Shown here one piece after another: positions 58,070 to 64,000 of a stretch of 64,000 nucleotides of DNA (the first letter of the stretch is position 1; every line of letters starts with the position of its first letter). The notes beneath the pieces are model-generated. The model saw only the letters and a program-made list of their open reading frames with translations, made no database searches and was not told where the DNA came from. The stretch covers positions 251,015 to 315,014 of the forward strand of contig ML986579.1 in the NCBI GenBank assembly GCA_010094045.1, read 5' to 3'. Position numbers and translations under genes: made by a program. The stretch comes from Lojkania enalia. Taxonomy: Eukaryota > Ascomycota > Dothideomycetes > Pleosporales.

Positions 58070-58882
58070 GACTCCTCCTTTCGTCCCCAGGAGATGCTCA
58101 CAAACGGAGCCACGCCCACCGGCTGCAACAGGATGGCGACATCAATCGAGAGAGGGAGGGCTACGGGTGGGGTTGGTCTTGGTAGATGCTGATGGACGGG
58201 TTATAATGGTGGGTGTTCGGACTCGTGATGTCACCGCTGCAAATGGCCACAAGAGTAGAAGGGAGCTGTGATATGGTACAGAGGAGAGAACAGGGAGGCT
58301 GAAGGCTGCGGGACATGCGCACGCAGGGGGCTGCTGCGGGTGGGACTTGGGGGTGTTTATGAGAACGCTCACGATGGACAGATGTTGGGGCGGGCAGAGA
58401 CGCGAGAGCCAATCCTTCAGAATGAGGCGAGCGGGCACCTTCCTTGACCGTATTTCCAGGTCGACGTATGCAACAATGCCAAGCGATTGGCCCGTCGAGC
58501 TCGATACTATGACTAATTTTGTATTGACCAATGAGCAGGCTGCAGTACGGCTAGTGCGCTAGAAGGTTGCCTATGCCCTGCTGCACGTGATGCGCGACAC
58601 CCCAGCAAGGTTGTGCACTCGGCCTGATGACGAACGAAGGGCTGGCCACAGCGGAGGCTGTGCTGCGCTGGTTCCGTGTAGTGCTTCGCAATATGTACCT
58701 TGTATGAGCAGTCTGCGCAGACCTACTCTCCCCTAAAGTAACGCGAATCGTCCGCAGTCTCAGAGAACTGCCTCTTCGCGGGACTGGGCTCTGAAGCTGG
58801 CAACCATATCCCTCCTACTCTCCTGCATCTCTCTACAACCTTACCACCTACCGACCAGCTCCCTGCCCACGCTCCCGTAACC
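58070..58882. promoter_or_regulatory. Divergent promoter, F-box gene and ABP1
   Basis: 813 bp shared upstream region, with the E-box element at 58584-58595 and a CT-rich leader before ABP1. No other gene supported. Confidence 0.5.
58584..58595 (+). promoter_or_regulatory. CACGTGATGCGC element upstream of ABP1
   Basis: Same 12-mer as at 35806-35817, here 299 bp before the ABP1 ATG (and 515 bp before the F-box ATG on the other side). Confidence 0.4.
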
Positions 58883-61621
58883 ATGGCCTCTCTCAACACC
58901 TCGACCAACGGCCCAAACATCACACGTAGCTATCAGAGCATTGTTAATTCTCCGCCGCCTTCCGGGCCGCGAGCAGGCTCGCCGACGTACGCTCAATGGG
59001 CTGTTTTCTCGGTCGCTGCCCCACTTGTCAGCGCCTTTCAGCATGATGGGGGCAAGGAGAGCGTTCTAAAAGTCCAGAGCACCGGGGGTATGTTGGATTA
59101 AGCATATTGAAAAAAAAAAAAAAAATAGCTGGAGAGGAATTGAAGCTGACGCTGCCGCAGAAGGCGAGCTCGAAGAGTTGGTCGACGAATTCTCAGATGG
59201 CCGCATCCAGTTTGCGTTCGTCAAAATCAAGGACCCCAACACCACCCTGCCCAAGAACGTTCTAATAGCATGGGTCCGTATTGGCTCGCGCCTTGAAGCA
59301 ACCGATGCATGCTAATTTATTGTATAGTGCGGCGAGGGAGTACCAGAGCGGACTAAAGGTTATTTCGGTAGCCACCTCGGTGTTGTTTCAAAGCTCCTTC
59401 ATGTGTGTTGAACGTCTACAATCGCTATCCATACCGATACTAACCTTAGATAGGGTTACCACGTCCAAGTCACTGCTCGATCGGATGCAGACCTCACGCC
59501 GGAAAAGATTGTCCAGAAAGTCGCTGATGCGTCAGGCTCCAAGTACTCTGGTGGTCCGGCTATCCCTTCCGCTAGTGGGCCGCCTCCTGTAGGGTCCAAG
59601 AAGCCTGTCTTCACCCCGACACAAGTAGGAGGGGGTGGCTCTGGGTTCAACCCTCTGGGTCGGGCTCGGGCAGCTGCTCCAAGCCAAAACACGGACGACG
59701 ATGGCTGGGGTGCGGATGCGCCGCCAGTCACCCGGACACAACTTGAGAAAGTCGAATCTGCATACAAACCTACCAAGGTTAACATGGCAGAGCTAACATC
59801 CAAAATGCCAGAGCCGTCGCGATTTCAAACTTCTCCATCACAGAATTCGTCCTTAGACGTCGTCAAGGGCGGCTACCAACCAGTGGGCAAGGTGGATATT
59901 GCAGCACTTCGACGTCAGGCAAAGGATTCCGGTTACGATGACAGGCCAACGGTCATCAAAGGTGCCTACGAACCAGTCGGAAAGGTTGATATTGCGGCCA
60001 TTCGAGCCAAGGCTCAGGCTGCTCCTCCTACAGCCTCTCCTATGAATCTGTCTCCAGCAGCTACTGGCGCATCGGGTCGCAGCAACGAAGACGAAGCACC
60101 AAAGTCATTAGCAGAGAGATCAGCGGCCTTCAACCAATCCGAAAGACTGACGAGTCTCCCGAAGCCGAAAGTTGCGAATAAATTTGGAGGTTCGAGTGCT
60201 TTTACTGGCACAAAAGCTCCTACTCCTAGTGGGCTCGGTCCCAAGCCTGTACCTGCTGCTGCGCAAATTGGTACTGCAAGCAAGACTTTTGCAGACCAAG
60301 GGGGAAAGACGCCTGCTCAGCTTTGGGCCGAAAAGAAGGCTGCTCAAGGAGGGACCGTAAAATCACCCACTGCCGTTGGCGGCGTGGCGTCTCCTCTTCC
60401 TGCTCAAACTAGTGGCGAGGGTGGATGGAAGAGCAGCTACACCGGCAAAACTTGGGCTCCAGTCCAGACTACTCGAACGGGACAATCCGCAACCAGTAAC
60501 CTTAGCAATCAGCGTACTGGAGAGGAGCCGATGCAAGAGGAGCCTTCATCCCCTGTCGGTGGCGTCAGCGCTCTCAAAGATCGCTTCAAGGGAGCCGCGC
60601 CAATGGGAGCACCCACCACGCGCGTTGTCCCTGAACCACAGGCTCCAGCTCCGCCTCCAATGGATATGGCGAGCAAGCCCAATGCGGGGGCTCGAGGCAT
60701 TCCGATCCCAGGTCTACCAACCCGTCCGACGGAACCAGAAGAAGAGGTAGAGGATGTTCCACCCGTGCAACACCAGCGCATGCCATCACCACCGCCTGTA
60801 CCGCGTAGTCCATCCCTTGAACCTGCCGGATCCCCTGTTCGTATAGCTATGCCTGTCGGTCGTGGAAGAGAGCCAGAGGATATTTCCCCTGAAGACGAGA
60901 AAGCGCCTTCCATGCCTGCACGCTCTCTTGATCAAGCCGCACAACACGCTCGCGACATCTCTCCTGAGCCACAGGCCGAAGCCAAGGATCCTGCTCGCAG
61001 GGCCGGCGCTACTGTTGCAGCAGCTACGTTTGGAGCTGGTGCTATCGCTGGAGCTGGAGCTGCAGCTGCACTAGGGGCCAGTGCCGGAGCTGGAGCTAGC
61101 GATGCAGGCAAGCGTGCCCTCATCCAATATGACTACGAGAAAGCAGAAGACAATGAAATCGAACTAAGGGAAGGCGAATATGTTACTAACATCGATATGG
61201 TGGATGAAGATTGGTGGATGGGTACAAATTCCGCCGGCGAGACCGGTCTCTTCCCTTCCAACTACGTCGAACTCGTGGATGATGGTGGAGACGACATCGC
61301 TACTGGTGAGGCTCCCCCTCCATTGCCCACTCACCCATCGGCGGTGGAGGAAGAGCCCCCGGCAGCACCACCACAGCCTGCAGGAGGCGCAGGCCCGACA
61401 GCTACTGCGCTATATGACTATGAGGCTGCTGAAGACAATGAGCTGAGCTTCCCGGAGGGTGGTAAGATAACTGGTGTAGTAAGTCGCTGTCACAGATCAA
61501 TCCATGTAGTGCTCCTCATACTAAACCTGCTCAGGAATTTCCGGACGAGGATTGGTGGTTGGGTTCGTACAACGGCCAGTCTGGCCTTTTCCCAGCGAAC
61601 TATGTGCAGCTAGATGAGTAA
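58883..61621 (+). CDS. ABP1: Actin-binding protein Abp1 (ADF-H and two SH3 domains)
   Basis: Five exons, 58883-59087, 59161-59273, 59328-59402, 59454-61478 and 61535-61621, 834 aa. The ADF-homology domain covers about 1-150 (GRIQFAFVKIKDPNT, IAWCGEGVPERTKGYF, HGYHVQVTARSD). A long disordered middle follows, with two copies of a KGxYxPVGKVDIAAxR motif (about 275-340) and Pro-rich segments. Two SH3 domains end the protein: about 683-740 (ALIQYDYEKAEDNEI, DEDWWMG, GLFPSNYVEL) and about 780-834 (ALYDYEAAEDNELSF, DEDWWLG, GLFPANYVQL). Abp1 binds F-actin at endocytic patches, activates Arp2/3 and recruits kinases and synaptojanin through SH3. Intron 1 holds a poly-A run and intron 2 starts with the rare donor GTCCGT. 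Yeast Abp1 has one SH3; two occur in many filamentous fungi as I recall. Confidence 0.94.
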
Positions 61622-62297
61622 GGTTTTTTTTTTTTTGAGCGCTTCACAGCTTGGTATGGACCTAGGTACGTTGATAGTGGCAGCGAACATACCTTGCAAT
61701 CCTCTCTCCTTGGTGCACGATCTTGTGCTAGTAGGACTAGAATTTTTCAGTATGAGCGTGCGCTGTATGGAAATGCTAGGTTTGTCGAGTTCAGGTAGTA
61801 GGTACAAAAGTTGCAAAAGAGATATCTCCTTCAGGTGGTGTATCCCGTCTACCATTTTCTTTGTTTAACCAATTAGTGTACCATCTCAACCTAAAGATAG
61901 CGGTTAGTGCACAAAATTCAGTAGGTTTGAAATTAAGCCACTTATCCTTTGGTGTATAATTTTTTATTTTTTTTTTAAAAGTAGTAGACGGCTGCCAGGC
62001 TGCTCCTTTTTCCTAAGCTTTTGCTCACGCACGCTCACCTCCTCTGCACTATCGTAACGCGGGCTCTTCGAATCCGACAACCTAAACCAAAGAAATCAAA
62101 AGCGAAGATCTCTTCGAGCATGAGGCATTCCCACTCTAACCCCTCCTACCCCCTCCCCGCGATGGAGGGGACAATGACTCCACCCCCTATGTTCTGCCAC
62201 CATGGCCCACGTTTCCAAGGCACATCTTGGACCGCCTGATCCTCAGCGTAGTTTGTCCCCGGTGGCGACAGCGGCTTTAATGATTCTATTCATCTGA
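61622..62297. other. Spacer 3' of ABP1
   Basis: About 0.7 kb with T tracts at 61624 and about 61965; no gene is supported. Confidence 0.5.
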
Positions 62298-62619
62298 GCG
62301 CCTTATCGGCGCCTATATAAATTGAAGAATTTAAGCAAATCTTCAACTTCCTCAAATGGGCGCCTACGCGTCTGCTCAAACCCATTAAAGGAGCAGACCG
62401 GTGGTCTTGTAGCTAGGTGAGCGACCAACAATACTTACTCTGTTGTAAGTCTCATTTACCTAAGCAACAAGGCTTAGGTCGAGCGAAGTGAATTGGAGAT
62501 AGGGACCATAACTAGAAGTATTAGCTAGGGGTGTCTGTCCTGGAACAAGAAACCCCCAATTCGCCTAACCGTCAGGCGTGGCGGGTAGGTTTCTCTGTTT
62601 TACTCTTTTTTTTTTTTTT
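62298..62619 (+). ncRNA. Candidate structured RNA with Pol III-type end
   Basis: A TATATAAA box (about 62315-62322) is followed by about 280 bp rich in perfect inverted repeats. These are GTCTGCTC/GAGCAGAC (62370-62377 with 62391-62398), ACCTAAGC/GCTTAGGT (62458-62465 with 62472-62479) and AGAAACC/GGTTTCT (62548-62554 with 62588-62594) enclosing CGCCT/AGGCG. The segment ends 12 bp before a T14 run (62606-62619), which would terminate RNA polymerase III. Upstream hairpins GCGCC/GGCGC and TTGAAGA/TCTTCAA flank the TATA box. No good protein frame covers it. It does not show the SRP helix 8, U6 or clear RNase P/MRP core motifs, so the class is unknown; a tRNA-derived SINE is another option. Confidence 0.4.
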
Positions 62620-63688
62620 GCTGCTGATGCGCTCGCCTTTTTTAGATGGGTGATTATCTCCTTTTATCTTTCTGGACTTATTTCGTCTTTCAGCAGGATG
62701 GAATTCTTGATTCCCCGGTCGTCCCGATATTACCGAGTATTCTAAAGCGCTTGCGGCGTTTCTTCAACATTGTTCTAATAGACCATATGAAATCTGAAAA
62801 GAGGATAATCTTCGAGATGGAAGGTTTTGAAGAGAAGAGGAAATATTGGGGGCAGAGGAAGGCTAGGGCGTTTATATTTTTACTCTAGCGTCTATCTTTC
62901 TAGAGTACTATACTGAAGTTGATGATTATAGTTTTTCGTAATAATTATGCCGTAGATTATTGGCAAACAACCTTAAAGGGGAAAATGCCCAAGTCGCTGT
63001 AGAAAAGAAGAGCTACAAAGTAGTGAGCTCACCTGGTTCTTAATATTGGAGGTTAACAGGGCTAATCATATCCATGAGTATGGAGATACGAATGATAGAC
63101 TCAGGTTGCTGTTTAAATACTAGTCCTCACGCAGAATCTTCAATGTACATTTGACAAGAATTGTAATAAGGCGACGGAGGACTCCGCTCGCTAATCGCTT
63201 CGAGGGATTCAAGAGAAGCCATTGCGAGCGCTCCATGTGGCTAGCATCATTTAGTTCCGATCCGGTTCCGAGGTTCGGCCCCACCCCCTACCGCGCATCT
63301 CAAGCTCCTCATCGTGCTCCTTGAGAAACCGTCGTATAAAGTGTAAGCATATGAAATATAAGCACGGTAAGGTGGATGCCAGCTTGTCGGGACCCTAAGG
63401 ATGCGCAAGGTTTCGCGGGAGCCATTTGGCTGAGAAATGGTAGTTATACGAGTTGTCGGAGTCCGAGATGTGAATACGCCGGCTACGGCCCCCAGTACAT
63501 ATAGCAGTCCATTTCTTAGCTGAGATCTTGTTATGGACTTGCGCCAGAGCTCCTCCCTAGCGATCCTGACATTTTTCTCTTATCTCGCTCCGAACCCATT
63601 TCCTTCACATTCAAACGAAGACGCAGCTCAAACATCACATTTTCCGCCGAAACTATTGACTTAATTTCAAGTACTCCCCGCCAAAAGG
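62620..63688. other. Spacer upstream of the FSH1-type gene
   Basis: About 1.07 kb. A short plus-strand frame at 62646-62888 follows the RNA candidate but has no recognisable features. The last 150 bp are the presumed promoter and leader. Confidence 0.5.
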
Positions 63689-64000
63689 ATGTTCACGACA
63701 TCGCCCTGGCCCATCAAAACGACAGTCCCCTCCGTCATACCCGATTCCAAACCGCTTCCGCGTCTCCTCTGTCTCCACGGCGGTGGTGTCAATGCTACAA
63801 TCTTCAAAGCGCAATCTCGGTCCTTAGTCCGACATCTTCAGCACTCATTCCGTCTAGTCTGGGCCGACGGGCCCTTCTTCTGCGACCCCCATCCCGACGT
63901 CATCCAAGTTTATGGCTCATACGCACCCTTCCGACGTTGGCTGAGGTGGATAAACGAGCACCCTGAGATTGATGATGAGAGTTGTATTGAGGAAATAGGA
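63689..64000 (+). CDS. FSH1-type serine hydrolase, 5' part
   Basis: Starts at ATG 63689 and runs off the right edge in frame after 104 codons. LPRLLCLHGGGVNATIFKAQ is the first beta strand and oxyanion loop of the fungal family of serine hydrolases (FSH, PF03959), followed by FRLVWADGPFFCDPHPDV, the strand and loop after helix A. The catalytic GxSxG, Asp and His lie beyond the window. Relatives include Fsh1/OVCA2-like esterases and hydrolases of polyketide clusters (citrinin CtnB/CitA type), so it could be housekeeping or part of a metabolite cluster continuing to the right; the window does not decide. Confidence 0.82.
   Translation, partial: MFTTSPWPIKTTVPSVIPDSKPLPRLLCLHGGGVNATIFKAQSRSLVRHLQHSFRLVWADGPFFCDPHPDVIQVYGSYAPFRRWLRWINEHPEIDDESCIEEIG

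Noticed and set aside
62050..62085. CTCTTCGAATCC resembling a tRNA B-box
   Set aside because: The stem bases beside the loop do not pair and no A-box or acceptor stem lies upstream.
1..64000. CRISPR arrays, insertion sequences, operons or a dedicated defence cluster
   Set aside because: The DNA is fungal nuclear; no regularly spaced repeats, terminal inverted repeats with a transposase or bacterial-type gene layout were seen.

Overview
The window is nuclear DNA from a filamentous ascomycete (Pezizomycotina). Genes are broken by many 46-75 nt introns with GT..AG borders and CTAAC/CTGAC branch points, lie on both strands without operons, and encode typical fungal proteins: Vps10, Dnm1, Abp1, NAD-type Mtd1, ATP synthase subunit e, a GPI-anchored Ser/Thr-rich protein and a HET-domain relic. 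Protein likeness recalled from memory suggests Leotiomycetes, but the species cannot be fixed from the sequence. All exon borders below were read by hand from splice signals, frame continuity and known family sequence; no alignment was run.

Layout. 1-4.2 kb: 3' end of NOP12, an ankyrin-repeat membrane protein and an uncharacterised conserved protein. 4.2-6.8 kb: gene-poor. 6.8-11.3 kb: VPS10. 11.3-15.4 kb: long gene-poor stretch. 15.4-16.8 kb: secreted subtilisin-like protease. 18.3-24.1 kb: a five-exon membrane protein, a SET/MYND protein and a small hypothetical. 25.7-26.4 kb: GPI-anchored surface protein. 28.5-35.5 kb: small hypothetical, dynein intermediate chain and ATP synthase subunit e (divergent pair), then DNM1. 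36.4-41.7 kb: accessory block with a broken isochorismatase-like hydrolase, a secreted PEBP protein, a secreted HExxH peptidase and a secreted 12-cysteine protein. 42.3-49.8 kb: two divergent pairs, MMS19/MTD1 and RPF2/GRX4-type glutaredoxin. 50.9-51.8 kb: a broken HET-domain gene in a 3.4 kb gene-poor stretch. 53.3-61.6 kb: a 1555-residue F-box protein divergent from ABP1. 61.6-63.7 kb: spacer holding a structured, probably Pol III-transcribed RNA candidate. 63.7 kb to the end: start of an FSH1-type serine hydrolase.

The housekeeping genes touch membrane and cytoskeletal traffic (VPS10, dynein intermediate chain, DNM1, ABP1), ribosome assembly (NOP12, RPF2), one-carbon metabolism (MTD1) and iron-sulfur biology (MMS19, GRX4). 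The two relics both carry TGG-to-TAG stops at conserved tryptophans, which is what repeat-induced point mutation (RIP) would leave. The most original signals are the structured RNA candidate at 62.3-62.6 kb, the two RIP-like relics, the compact secreted-protein block, and a 12-bp E-box-containing element found about 290-300 bp upstream of both DNM1 and ABP1.
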